Shown here: piece by piece, positions 42,797-50,742 of the stretch
Position numbering within the stretch: position 1 is the stretch's first letter
Layout of the letters: every line of letters starts with the position of its first letter
Origin: an uncultured Oscillospiraceae bacterium
GTDB taxonomy: Bacteria > Bacillota > Clostridia > Oscillospirales > Oscillospiraceae
Length of the DNA stretch: 64,000 nucleotides
Direction: 5' to 3'
Assembly (NCBI GenBank): GCA_944385445.1
Contig: CALWXF010000002.1
Span: 62,001 to 126,000 of the forward strand
Notes under the pieces: generated by a model
What the model was told of the DNA's origin: nothing
Databases searched by the model: none
The model's input: only the letters and a program-made list of their open reading frames with translations
Program-made: the position numbers and the translations under genes

Positions 42797-43063
42797 ATGA
42801 AGAAAACATATGTGAAGCCTGCTTTGGCGGTGGAGAGCTTTGTACTCAGTCAGAGTATCGCTCTCGGCTGCAAAATCCCAGATGAAGATGACCACATGGG
42901 AAAGCCGGGCATTGGAAGTTGGGATAGTTGTGGTTGGGATGTTGGTGGAGGTATTATGTGGTTAGAGGGTACTGCTTGTACCATACCGATGCTGGAGAAT
43001 GATAAATTTGGTAGCATTTGTTATAACAACCCTACGGGTGACTTCACCGTTTTTGCTTCCTAA
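42797..43063 (+). CDS. RiPP precursor-like peptide with YVKPAL leader motif
   Basis: The 88-residue product starts MKKTYVKPALAVESF, containing the YxxPxL signature found in leader peptides recognised by PqqD-like proteins (as in lasso peptides), and a Gly-Cys (Cys25) that could end the leader. The core-like part holds Cys25, Cys45, Cys61 and Cys75, Trp42, Trp47 and Trp55 and many Gly and Asp (GKPGIGSWDSCGWDVGG). It has no membrane segment and is highly charged at the centre. The ATG has AAGGAG upstream and lies 21 bases after the surface-protein stop codon. Downstream is a strong terminator, then an HPr-kinase-like and a radical SAM gene. That it is a modified peptide is inferred from context and leader. 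Confidence 0.72.
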   Translation: MKKTYVKPALAVESFVLSQSIALGCKIPDEDDHMGKPGIGSWDSCGWDVGGGIMWLEGTACTIPMLENDKFGSICYNNPTGDFTVFAS

Positions 43064-43087
43064 TTTATCCCGCCCAATTTAGGCTGA

Positions 43088-43125
43088 AAAGGCGGCCATG
43101 CCCCCGGGCATGGCCGCCTTTTTCC
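43088..43125 (+). terminator. Strong intrinsic terminator between precursor and modification genes
   Basis: AAAGGCGGCCATGCCC pairs perfectly with GGGCATGGCCGCCTTT around CC, with TTTCC after. Such an element gives high precursor and low enzyme expression by partial read-through, a pattern of RiPP clusters. Confidence 0.92.
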
Positions 43126-43137
43126 AAGGAGAAAACG

Positions 43138-44040
43138 ATGTGGTATTCCTTTACATTGGCTGGGTGGCGGCTGTGGTGCAGCGCCCCCTTTGATTTGACC
43201 ATCGGCCAGGAGTCCCGGCCCTTTTTACTGGAAGTCCGGGAGACACCCCCGGCCCCGGAGGAGGCGGACCGGGTGTTGGAGCTGTGTCCGGTGGAGGCCA
43301 TCCCATTTTCCGCCCAGGACGGCGGGACGTGGCAGGACAATCGGTGCTACCGCCGCCGGGACCAGGTGCAGGAGGTGTTCTACTGCGCCGCACCGGGCCG
43401 CCCTCCCTACGCCCAGGTGACCTGGGATTTGTCGGCGCCCCAGCGGCTGCTGTGCCGCTATGTGGCGGGGCAGGAGGGAGAGCTGTACACCTTCCGAAAC
43501 ATCTTTCAGCTGCTCAGCGGGGAGACCTTGCTGCTGGAGCTGGGCGGGCTGATGCTCCACGCCTCCTTCATCCGCTGGCAGGGGCAGGGCATTCTCTTTT
43601 CCGCTCCCTCGGGGGTGGGCAAGTCCACCCAGGCCGACCTGTGGGCCCGGTGCTGTCAGGCGGAGGTCCTCAATGGGGACCGAGCGGCGCTTCGGCCTGG
43701 CCCGGATGGCTGGAGCGCCTACGGCCTGCCCTATGCCGGGTCGTCCGGGATTTACCGCAATGAGGACGCTCCGGTGGCGGCCATTGTACTGCTGGGCCAG
43801 GCCAAGGAGAACAGCATCCGCCGGGTCAGCCCAGCCCAGGCGCTGTGCGCCCTCTTTCCTGAGGTGTCCAAGCAGGGGTGGGACCCCCTGTGGACGGACC
43901 GGGCGGTGGAGCTGCTGACCCAGCTGGTCACCCAGGTCCCGGTTTATCGCCTGGAGTGTTTGCCCGACCCCAGCGCTGTGGAATGCCTGAAAGCGGCCCT
44001 GCAGCGTCAATCATCCAACAAGGGAGGAGAACAGCCGTGA
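43138..44040 (+). CDS. HPr-kinase-like protein (HprK-related kinase)
   Basis: The 300-residue protein has an N-terminal half of unknown fold and a C-terminal HprK-type kinase with P-loop SAPSGVGKSTQADLW near residues 155-165 and a GDRAALR segment. Such proteins in paeninodin-type lasso-peptide clusters phosphorylate the precursor's C-terminal Ser; this precursor ends FTVFAS with a Ser, so a similar reaction is possible. The ATG has AAGGAG upstream and follows the terminator directly. Its stop codon overlaps the radical SAM start (GTGA), so the two are coupled. Confidence 0.82.
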   Translation: MWYSFTLAGWRLWCSAPFDLTIGQESRPFLLEVRETPPAPEEADRVLELCPVEAIPFSAQDGGTWQDNRCYRRRDQVQEVFYCAAPGRPPYAQVTWDLSAPQRLLCRYVAGQEGELYTFRNIFQLLSGETLLLELGGLMLHASFIRWQGQGILFSAPSGVGKSTQADLWARCCQAEVLNGDRAALRPGPDGWSAYGLPYAGSSGIYRNEDAPVAAIVLLGQAKENSIRRVSPAQALCALFPEVSKQGWDPLWTDRAVELLTQLVTQVPVYRLECLPDPSAVECLKAALQRQSSNKGGEQP

Positions 44041-45194
44041 TTCAGATACCGGTAGAACCGAAAGCAACGGAGTATTTGCACCAGCTGGCGTCCAGAAAAA
44101 AAGTGCCCCTCAACGGCACCTTTGAATTGACCCCTGTGTGCAATATGGCTTGCCGCATGTGCTATGTGCGGATGACCAAGCAGCAGCAGGAGGCGATTGC
44201 CCCCCTGCGCACGGCCCAGGAATGGGTGGAACTGGGGCGGGTGGCCCGGGACCGGGGCATGCTCTATCTGCTGCTGACGGGCGGAGAGCCGTTTTCACGC
44301 CCGGATTTTCGAGAGATTTTGTCTGGCCTGCACCGCCTGGGCCTGCTCATTTCCGTCAATACCAACGGTACCCTCATCGATGAGGAGACGGTGGCCTGGC
44401 TCAAAGAGACCCCTCCGGTCCGCTTTAACATTACCCTGTACGGGGCTTCCAATGAGACCTATGCCCGGCTGTGCGGCAACCCCCAGGGGTTTACCCAGGT
44501 GACCCGGGCCATCCGTCTGCTGCGGGAGGCGGGCATGCTGGTCAAGCTCAACTGCAGTCTCACGCCCTACAACAAGGAGGATTTGGAGGAGATGATCGCC
44601 TTTGCCCAGCGGGAGAAGCTGGTGATCCAGGCTACCTCCTATATGTTCCCACCCTGTCGCCGGGACCCGTCCATGGTGGGGGTGAACGATCGCTTTACCC
44701 CTGAGGAGGCGGCCTACTACGCCGCAAAGATCACCTCCCTGCTCAACGGTGAGGAAGAGTTTGCCCAGCGGGTACGGGAGAACAACCTGCCCGGTCTGAT
44801 CACTGGCACAGAGGACGACTGTACCTATGACGAGGGCGAGGGGATCCGTTGCCGGGCGGGAAAATGCAGCTTTTGGATTACCTGGGAAGGAACGCTGATG
44901 CCCTGTGGCATGATGGTCGTGGGCGGCGAGAAGAATGTCTTTGAAGATGGCTTTGATGCCGCTTGGACGGCGGCGGTGGCAGCTGCCGAGGCGGTGCGCT
45001 TGTCGCCCCAGTGCCGAGGCTGCGGCGCACGGGATGAGTGCCGGGCCTGTGCGGCCATGGCCTTGACGGAGACCGGGACCTTCCACCAGGTGCCCGAGTA
45101 TCGGTGCCGGATGACAAAGGCATATCCTCAGGCCTGCCATCAGCTGGCGCAGGAGATCGAGGAGCGATTGCCTCAGGCAAAGGAGGAGAAATGA
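44037..45194 (+). CDS. Radical SAM/SPASM peptide-modifying enzyme
   Basis: The 385-residue protein starts at a GTG with GGGAGGAG upstream. The radical SAM cluster site is CNMACRMC with Cys35, Cys39 and Cys42, followed by LLTGGEPFSRPDF. The C-terminus is a SPASM/twitch region: GIRCRAGKCSFWITWEGTLM-PCGMM, then CRGCGARDECRACAAMA and a final Cys near EYRCRM, for auxiliary [4Fe-4S] clusters. Such enzymes make thioether, C-C or other crosslinks in peptides, and this one lies next to a four-Cys precursor. It overlaps the HPr-kinase-like gene by four bases. The product type cannot be told from sequence. Confidence 0.9.
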   Translation: MIQIPVEPKATEYLHQLASRKKVPLNGTFELTPVCNMACRMCYVRMTKQQQEAIAPLRTAQEWVELGRVARDRGMLYLLLTGGEPFSRPDFREILSGLHRLGLLISVNTNGTLIDEETVAWLKETPPVRFNITLYGASNETYARLCGNPQGFTQVTRAIRLLREAGMLVKLNCSLTPYNKEDLEEMIAFAQREKLVIQATSYMFPPCRRDPSMVGVNDRFTPEEAAYYAAKITSLLNGEEEFAQRVRENNLPGLITGTEDDCTYDEGEGIRCRAGKCSFWITWEGTLMPCGMMVVGGEKNVFEDGFDAAWTAAVAAAEAVRLSPQCRGCGARDECRACAAMALTETGTFHQVPEYRCRMTKAYPQACHQLAQEIEERLPQAKEEK

Positions 45195-45197
45195 CCC

Positions 45198-46058
45198 ATG
45201 CATTGGAAGAAGCTGGACAAGAAGACAAAATGGGGCATTGTGGGAGGCGTTGTCCTCCTGTGCGTTTTGGGGACGGTTGTGGCGCTCTCCCTGCGTCATG
45301 ACCCAGGGACAGAAAACAATCCTGCACCGTCTCAGTCTCCGACTGCCTCTCTGGGCACGGATCCGGTTCAGGAGGGGGAGAAGGAGCCAGTCGCTTCGGA
45401 TGGAGGAAGTGTGGGACAGGATACGCCAGACCAGGGCCAGGGGCAGGGCGGACAAGGCTCCGGCCAGCAGGGAAACAGCCAGAGCATATCCTTTCCCTAC
45501 GTCATCAGCGGCACGGGTCTGACCGTTCGCAAGCTGGACAGCTACGATGGCGTTTATATTGAGGATGGCTCTGATGTGCAGGTCTCCAATCTGTGTGTCA
45601 TACTGCTGGAAAATACCATGGACACTGTGGCAGAGTATGCCAAGGTGACCGTGGTGCTGGACGGCAAGACCCTGACCTTTGAGGCCTCTGCCATTCCGCC
45701 CAAGTCCACCGTGGTGGTGCAAGAGAGCGGTAAGAGCAGCTGGGTGGATGGCAAATGTACCAGCTGCACCGCAGAGGTGGCTCGACTGGACGAGTTTGAG
45801 CTCTCAGAAGACCAGGTGAAGGTGGTAGACAACGGGGACGGTTCCCTGACGGTCACGAACCTGACCGATCAAGAGATTCCCGCCATTCGGCTCTTCTATA
45901 AGTTTTATATGGAAGAAGAGGACGTGTATGTGGGCGGGATCGCCTATACTGCCAAGATCACAGGCCTGAAGGGAGACAGTTCCGTGACGGTGACGCCTTC
46001 CCATTACGTCAGCGGCTCGGCCAAGGTGCTGATGGTTCGTACCTACGATGAGGCTTAA
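45198..46058 (+). CDS. Membrane-anchored extracytoplasmic protein of unknown function
   Basis: The 286-residue protein has a basic N-terminus (MHWKKLDKKTKWG) and one membrane helix at about residues 13-32, then a low-complexity Gln/Gly linker (GQGQGGQGSGQQGNSQ) and about 190 residues of beta-rich sequence outside the cell. Two cysteines in GKCTSCTAE may form a disulfide. I do not recognise a family. It starts three bases after the radical SAM stop, with AAGGAGGAG upstream, so it belongs to the RiPP-like operon and may bind or display the modified product. Confidence 0.6.
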   Translation: MHWKKLDKKTKWGIVGGVVLLCVLGTVVALSLRHDPGTENNPAPSQSPTASLGTDPVQEGEKEPVASDGGSVGQDTPDQGQGQGGQGSGQQGNSQSISFPYVISGTGLTVRKLDSYDGVYIEDGSDVQVSNLCVILLENTMDTVAEYAKVTVVLDGKTLTFEASAIPPKSTVVVQESGKSSWVDGKCTSCTAEVARLDEFELSEDQVKVVDNGDGSLTVTNLTDQEIPAIRLFYKFYMEEEDVYVGGIAYTAKITGLKGDSSVTVTPSHYVSGSAKVLMVRTYDEA

Positions 46059-46077
46059 ATTTCATCGGGTGAGATAT

Positions 46078-46117
46078 ACAATGCGTGGATGCAGCGTTTG
46101 CTGTATCCACGCATTGT
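46078..46117. terminator. Hairpin terminating the radical SAM operon
   Basis: ACAATGCGTGGAT pairs with ATCCACGCATTGT, and inside it CAGC/GCTG closes a GTTT loop. It lies between convergent genes and can end both, although T tracts are weak. Confidence 0.75.
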
Positions 46118-46134
46118 TGTGTGAAGAATTGAAA

Positions 46135-47376
46135 TCAAGGTATAATGCCATATTGCCGCAGCAGCTCTACCCGCTGATTGCCGATATGCAGGGCCTGAGT
46201 GGCCCCTCCGCTCCCTGCATGGGAGGTCTCCCGTCGGTACTTGGCCATGCGGGAAATCCAGGCTACAGGAAGCAAATAGGGATGCTTTTTGAGATAGGAA
46301 TACTGTCCCGCCATATATTTGTAGCTGGGAAAGAGGGAGGAGAAGACGCTGAGCTTGGAGGATTTTCCGGTCTTGCTGGCTGCTACTGCATGGAGCGTAA
46401 TGGTGGCGCTGTGCTGGCGTGATGCGCTGGAGGCCCCATAGATGCCACCGCTGAGGATATCGGCAAGGATCGGCTGACAGTCCGTATGGATGCGCTGCCA
46501 CGAGGGGGAAATACAGGCCTTTTTGCGATCAAAGGTCAGATATTTTTCACCTAATTGAAAAAGAGCAGCGGCAAAGAGGTGGGCGTGGGCGGACTGGCAG
46601 CAGTCCAGAACAACGTCCCAGTCAATCTCTGAGCCATGGGCATTGGCATATAGAATGATGTCGCATACCTGCCGGATTCCAAATCCACTGTGTATGAAGT
46701 GTTTGAAGGCGTGGAGAATTAAATAGAGCAGGTGGTGCGTATGGTCCAATGTCCAGACAGGGGTTCCTTGAATCTCTTCAACCATGGCATGAGAAAAGGC
46801 GTGAGAAAAGAACTGATTCAATTCGCCATAAGCCTGGGCATCGGATGGGAAAAGCGTTTGGTGGACCTCGGTATACAGCCAGGTTTCTGGTTTCTGATAC
46901 CCAGCCTCCTCCTGGTTCGTGGAATCCTGTCCCTGGCGAACGGGGCGCATACCGTGCTCGAGAAAAATATCGTGACATGTGACGCTCTGTGTGGGGGGAA
47001 TCACCAGGTCCTCATCTCCAGAAAGTCTATAATCTGGATGAGGGTAAAGAGTACTGCACACAATGCCCTTCACCACCAGCGGCTGCAAATCTGCTTTCAG
47101 CAACTTACGATACAGAGTCAAAAAATCCACGGTTTTTGTGGTCTGTATCATCACGTTGGATAGGACTTCACTGCGAGTGGCTTTATCCAAGGCTGGAGCG
47201 TTTAACCAGGAGGGACAGGTGCTCACGGCGTGATAGAACATGGGTAGAATCCGCTGGACTCTGGCAAGGTGCAGCAGAGAGAGCCACTGGGCTTCGCTGA
47301 TTTCCTCGGTCCAGGACACCGTACCACCGGAGAGATAGGCCTTTAAAGCCTCTAGCAATTTGAATTCGATTTCCAT
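46135..47376 (-). CDS. Nucleotidyltransferase-family protein (PF14907-like)
   Basis: The 413-residue protein has the nucleotidyltransferase signature LVVKGIVCSTLYPHPDYRLS followed by GDEDLVIP, the GDxD motif for metal binding, near residues 110-130. The rest is helical with DHTHHLLYLILHAFKHFIH typical of this family. Such proteins occur beside HPr-like kinases in paeninodin-type clusters, where they extend the phosphorylated peptide with nucleotidyl or glycosyl groups. Here it is on the opposite strand but faces the radical SAM operon. The ATG at 47376 has GAGAGGAG upstream and follows the phosphoesterase stop by one base. Confidence 0.8.
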   Translation of the reverse strand: MEIEFKLLEALKAYLSGGTVSWTEEISEAQWLSLLHLARVQRILPMFYHAVSTCPSWLNAPALDKATRSEVLSNVMIQTTKTVDFLTLYRKLLKADLQPLVVKGIVCSTLYPHPDYRLSGDEDLVIPPTQSVTCHDIFLEHGMRPVRQGQDSTNQEEAGYQKPETWLYTEVHQTLFPSDAQAYGELNQFFSHAFSHAMVEEIQGTPVWTLDHTHHLLYLILHAFKHFIHSGFGIRQVCDIILYANAHGSEIDWDVVLDCCQSAHAHLFAAALFQLGEKYLTFDRKKACISPSWQRIHTDCQPILADILSGGIYGASSASRQHSATITLHAVAASKTGKSSKLSVFSSLFPSYKYMAGQYSYLKKHPYLLPVAWISRMAKYRRETSHAGSGGATQALHIGNQRVELLRQYGIIP

Positions 47377-47377
47377 A

Positions 47378-48247
47378 TTATGCTCCTCTCGGTACAAGAT
47401 CGACCACGATGATTTCTGGTATATTGTTCACGCGTGGGAGAAGCTCTGAGGTGCCCAATCCTCTGGAAAGCACCAGGGTAGTTTGGCCATCGGAAGAAGA
47501 GTAGGTGCCCCAGAGCCGTCCCGGAAACCAACCCATATCAGGAGCATAGAGGCCCCCGATGCCTGGAAGAATCATCTGGCCACCATGGAGGTGCCCAGAA
47601 AATACGACGCTGATGTCCCAATACTCAAGAGACGAGCCGAGCCATCCAACGGGCTGGTGAGAGAGCAGGATTGTGGGCAGATCGGTATCCTGAAAGGCAG
47701 CCAAAAAATCCGCTTCCGCTTGCCGTTGCTCATTTCCTTCTGTGTAGCGGCGGGGAAGACAGTAGCTATAAATCCCGCCAATGCGTAGTTGGGAACCGTT
47801 GATCTCGATCTCATCCCATTCCTGCTCCAATACCGTGGCCCCAGCCTGGGTATACACCTGAGCGATATTGCTGTGAAAGTTCTTTTCATGGTCCAATTCA
47901 TGGTTCCCGTAACTGGCGTAAACTGGGGCGATCTGGGATAGGGTAGCTATGAAACATTGGACTTCTGAGAGGTCTTCCGTGTCGTCATCAATGAGGTCGC
48001 CCGTGAGAAAAATCAAATCAGGGGCTTCCCGTTTTACAGCCTCCACCAGATCCTGATTGTTTTGCCCAAATTGACTGCCGTGCAGGTCGCTGAGATGGAC
48101 AATGCGAATTGGGGCTTCCACATAGCTGGGGATGGTGTATCGACTCACGCCGAAGGAGTACTTGGATAGGTAAAATAGTTGGTACCAGGCTGCTGCCGTA
48201 AAAATACAAAACAACACGCATAGAATTGGTTTCATATGGCGCCGCAT
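47378..48247 (-). CDS. Membrane-associated metallophosphoesterase
   Basis: The 289-residue protein has one N-terminal membrane helix (ILCVLFCIFTAAAWYQLFYL) and a calcineurin-type phosphoesterase domain with HLSDLHGSQFG, TGDLIDDDTED, YGNHELDHEKNF, LLSHQP and FSGHLHGGQ. It resembles the YaeI/LpxH-like branch. It is the first gene of the two-gene minus-strand operon with the nucleotidyltransferase, divergent from the ABC exporter, so it may remove a phosphate or pyrophosphate in the same pathway. The domain probably faces the outside, which is uncertain. Confidence 0.85.
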   Translation of the reverse strand: MRRHMKPILCVLFCIFTAAAWYQLFYLSKYSFGVSRYTIPSYVEAPIRIVHLSDLHGSQFGQNNQDLVEAVKREAPDLIFLTGDLIDDDTEDLSEVQCFIATLSQIAPVYASYGNHELDHEKNFHSNIAQVYTQAGATVLEQEWDEIEINGSQLRIGGIYSYCLPRRYTEGNEQRQAEADFLAAFQDTDLPTILLSHQPVGWLGSSLEYWDISVVFSGHLHGGQMILPGIGGLYAPDMGWFPGRLWGTYSSSDGQTTLVLSRGLGTSELLPRVNNIPEIIVVDLVPRGA

Positions 48248-48546
48248 ATAAGCTCTCCCAAATTCAGAAAAAGTGACACAATTTCATATGGCATTGACAT
48301 AGCATGCTTTTATTATTTTACCAGAAAGGCTCTGGCCTTGTCTACACCTTCGCTCAAAATGACAGCAATATAATAGGAATCATCGTGCAATTGGAAACAA
48401 ATACATGAGCTTAGAGAATTGTAGCCATGCCCCCCAATGCTTGACATCGAGGGGGGGGGCATGCTAAGATAAAAAGAAGATTTCGACCGAAAATAACTGG
48501 GTTATTGAGTATACCCTTTCAAATTTAGTCGAATGAAAGGTGAAAT
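48248..48546. other. Gene-free region between the divergent phosphoesterase and ABC exporter genes
   Basis: This 299-base stretch contains an AT-rich part next to the phosphoesterase start and a striking element at 48426-48470: an inverted repeat ATGCCCCCC/GGGGGGGGGCAT that encloses a -35 and abuts a -10. I see no open reading frame or known RNA. Confidence 0.55.
48441..48470 (+). promoter_or_regulatory. Promoter with a G9 tract in its spacer, upstream of the ABC exporter
   Basis: TTGACA (perfect) and TAAGAT are 18 bases apart, and the spacer includes nine G in a row at 48451-48459. Loss or gain of one G would change the spacing to the optimal 17 or the poor 19, so promoter strength may vary by slipped-strand mispairing. 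The tract also forms one arm of an inverted repeat. Confidence 0.65.
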
Positions 48547-50268
48547 ATGGAACTTATCCGCTTGCTAAAAGAAAAACTGCGGGACGGTTCGCTGCGTACC
48601 GCTTGGCATGAATTTCGTTGGTTGTGGCGATACATACGACGCTATCATGTTACCATCATCGTCCACATCCTGCTGGGCGTGCTGGGGATTCTGATGAGTT
48701 TGGCCGGAAGTGTGGCATCCAAGTATTTGCTGGATGCGGTCACTGGGTACAAGACTGGTGAAATTGGGATAGCTGCTGCGGCCATGGCGGGAATGATGCT
48801 GGGGAATATCGCAATGCGTGGCGTTTCCTCCAGAGTGGGAGCGATTCTCAACATTCGGGTGCAAAACGAAATCCAGGCCGAATTATATGGAAAAGTATTG
48901 TCTGCAGACTGGGAGGCGGTGGAGAATTTTTCAACGGGTGATCTGCTCAATCGTCTCAACAGTGACGCCAACATCGTCTCAGGTGGAGTGACGGGTTTTA
49001 TTCCCAGCCTGATCTCTGGACTGGTCCAGTTTGTCGGGTCCTTCCTCATCATGACATACTATGACCCCACTATGACGGTGATTGCCCTACTCAGTGTCCC
49101 CGTGTCAGTCCTCAGCTCGAAGGTCCTGATTCGGCGCATGAGAAATTACAACAAAGAGATGAAGGCCATCTACAGTGAGATGATGTCCTTCCAGGAGGAC
49201 TCCTTTCAGAATCTGACGAGCATCAAGGCCTTTGGCATTACAGACCTGTTTGCCGGACAGATGCGCAGCAAGCAGGCCCATTATCGGGCGGCATATCTGG
49301 ACTATAATCGTTTTTCCGTGCGCACCGGGATCCTGGTGTCTCTGCTAGGCCTGCTGGTATCTGCCGGGTGCTTTGGATGGGGCGTATATCGTTTGTGGAG
49401 CGGAGTGATTACCTATGGCTCCATGGTGCTGTTTATTCAGTTGTCCTCCACCATTCGCTCTGCCTTTTCCAGTCTGATTGGTATGGTGCCCTCTGCCGTA
49501 TCTATTTCCACTTCGGTGGGGCGGTTGATGGAGGCCATTGAGTGGCAAGAAGAATCCGTAAAGAATGACCAAGAACTCTCCGCTGAGGGGCGGTACACTC
49601 TGTCCCTGTCCCATGTGTCTTTTCGCTACAAGGATGGAGAGACGGTGCTGCGAGATGTGAATATGGTAGCCAGACCGGGAGATTTGATTGCGCTCAATGG
49701 ACCCTCTGGAGAAGGGAAAACCACAATGCTTCGAATCATTCTCGGGCTGATACGTCCCAGCGAGGGAACGGCAGAGCTGACGGGAGAACATGGAGAGCAA
49801 TATCCGATTTCACCTTCTACACGTACGGTGTTTGGCTATGTTCCCCAAGGGAACAGTGTATTTGCCGGTACTGTGGCAGAGAATCTTCGCATGACACGCC
49901 CGGAAGCCACCGATGAGGAGCTGTGGGAGGTGCTGCGAATTGCCTGTGCTGAGGATTTTGTCCGAGAATTGCCCGGACAACTCCAATATCAGTTGGGCGG
50001 CAGAGGCAAGAGCGTCTCGGAGGGTCAGGCCCAGCGCCTGGCAGTGGCGAGAGCTCTGCTGCGCCGGGCGCCCATCCTGTTGTTAGATGAGGCGACTTCT
50101 GCACTGGACGAGGATACAGAGGCCCGTATGCTGAATAATTTGATGAGCAGCGGCATGGTGCATACCTGCATTCTGGTGACGCACAGACCGGGCAGCCGGA
50201 GAATCTGTACACGCAGTTACCAGCTGTGGGCCGGAGAAGTGACCGAGGAAATGGGAGTGCTGTCATGA
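48547..50268 (+). CDS. ABC exporter (membrane domain fused to ATPase)
   Basis: The 573-residue protein has six membrane helices in about its first 320 residues and an ATPase with Walker A GPSGEGKTTM, signature VSEGQAQRLAVARAL and Walker B LLLDEATSALDEDTEA. It has no N-terminal C39 peptidase domain, so leader removal must be done by another protein, for which the adjacent S26-type peptidase is the candidate. It follows the promoter with a G9 tract by about 80 bases and overlaps the peptidase by four bases. Export of the modified peptide is the most likely role. Confidence 0.87.
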   Translation: MELIRLLKEKLRDGSLRTAWHEFRWLWRYIRRYHVTIIVHILLGVLGILMSLAGSVASKYLLDAVTGYKTGEIGIAAAAMAGMMLGNIAMRGVSSRVGAILNIRVQNEIQAELYGKVLSADWEAVENFSTGDLLNRLNSDANIVSGGVTGFIPSLISGLVQFVGSFLIMTYYDPTMTVIALLSVPVSVLSSKVLIRRMRNYNKEMKAIYSEMMSFQEDSFQNLTSIKAFGITDLFAGQMRSKQAHYRAAYLDYNRFSVRTGILVSLLGLLVSAGCFGWGVYRLWSGVITYGSMVLFIQLSSTIRSAFSSLIGMVPSAVSISTSVGRLMEAIEWQEESVKNDQELSAEGRYTLSLSHVSFRYKDGETVLRDVNMVARPGDLIALNGPSGEGKTTMLRIILGLIRPSEGTAELTGEHGEQYPISPSTRTVFGYVPQGNSVFAGTVAENLRMTRPEATDEELWEVLRIACAEDFVRELPGQLQYQLGGRGKSVSEGQAQRLAVARALLRRAPILLLDEATSALDEDTEARMLNNLMSSGMVHTCILVTHRPGSRRICTRSYQLWAGEVTEEMGVLS

Positions 50269-50735
50269 AAGAAAAATTCCGCACGGTAGACACCATTTCT
50301 TTTTTGGATACCCTGTGTGAAGTTCTCCAGACCTCGGATATGGTTTCCCTTCTTGTCAGTGGGAATAGTATGGCCCCTTTTTTAGTCCATCGACGGGATA
50401 TGGTCTACCTCTCCGCAGTCACTCGCCCCTTGAAAAAAGGGGATTTGGTATTATACCGCCGGGACAGCGGAGCCTATGTTCTGCATCGGATTGCCAGAGA
50501 AGAGAAAGCTGGGTATACCATGGTGGGAGACGCCCAGACACAATTGGAACCTGGTATACGGTTGGACCAAATCCGAGCTCTGGTGGTAGCGGCAGAACGA
50601 AAAGGCCGCCGCCAGCAGCCGGGGAGCTTTTGGTGGGAGTTTTTTGAGAAGATATGGATTCGGATAGTACCGCTGAGACCGTTGTGTTTCAAAGTGTATG
50701 GGTTATTCAAGCGTCCCGGGGGCAAGAAAGTGTAG
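50265..50735 (+). CDS. S26-type signal peptidase
   Basis: The 156-residue protein has the S26 catalytic serine in SLLVSGNSMAPFL and, instead of the usual lysine, a histidine in GAYVLHRIAR, as in the SipW/ER-type (Ser-His) class. TMVGDAQTQLEPG is a further conserved segment. The C-terminus has a hydrophobic stretch (WIRIVPLRPLCFKVYGLF) that could associate with the membrane. It overlaps the ABC exporter by four bases (ATGA). In this context it may remove the leader of the precursor peptide. Confidence 0.82.
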   Translation: MKEKFRTVDTISFLDTLCEVLQTSDMVSLLVSGNSMAPFLVHRRDMVYLSAVTRPLKKGDLVLYRRDSGAYVLHRIAREEKAGYTMVGDAQTQLEPGIRLDQIRALVVAAERKGRRQQPGSFWWEFFEKIWIRIVPLRPLCFKVYGLFKRPGGKKV

Positions 50736-50742
50736 GTCAGGT

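Noticed and set aside
46078..46117. The long inverted repeat as an IS end or attachment site
   Set aside because: It has a terminator position between convergent genes and no transposase or target duplication nearby.
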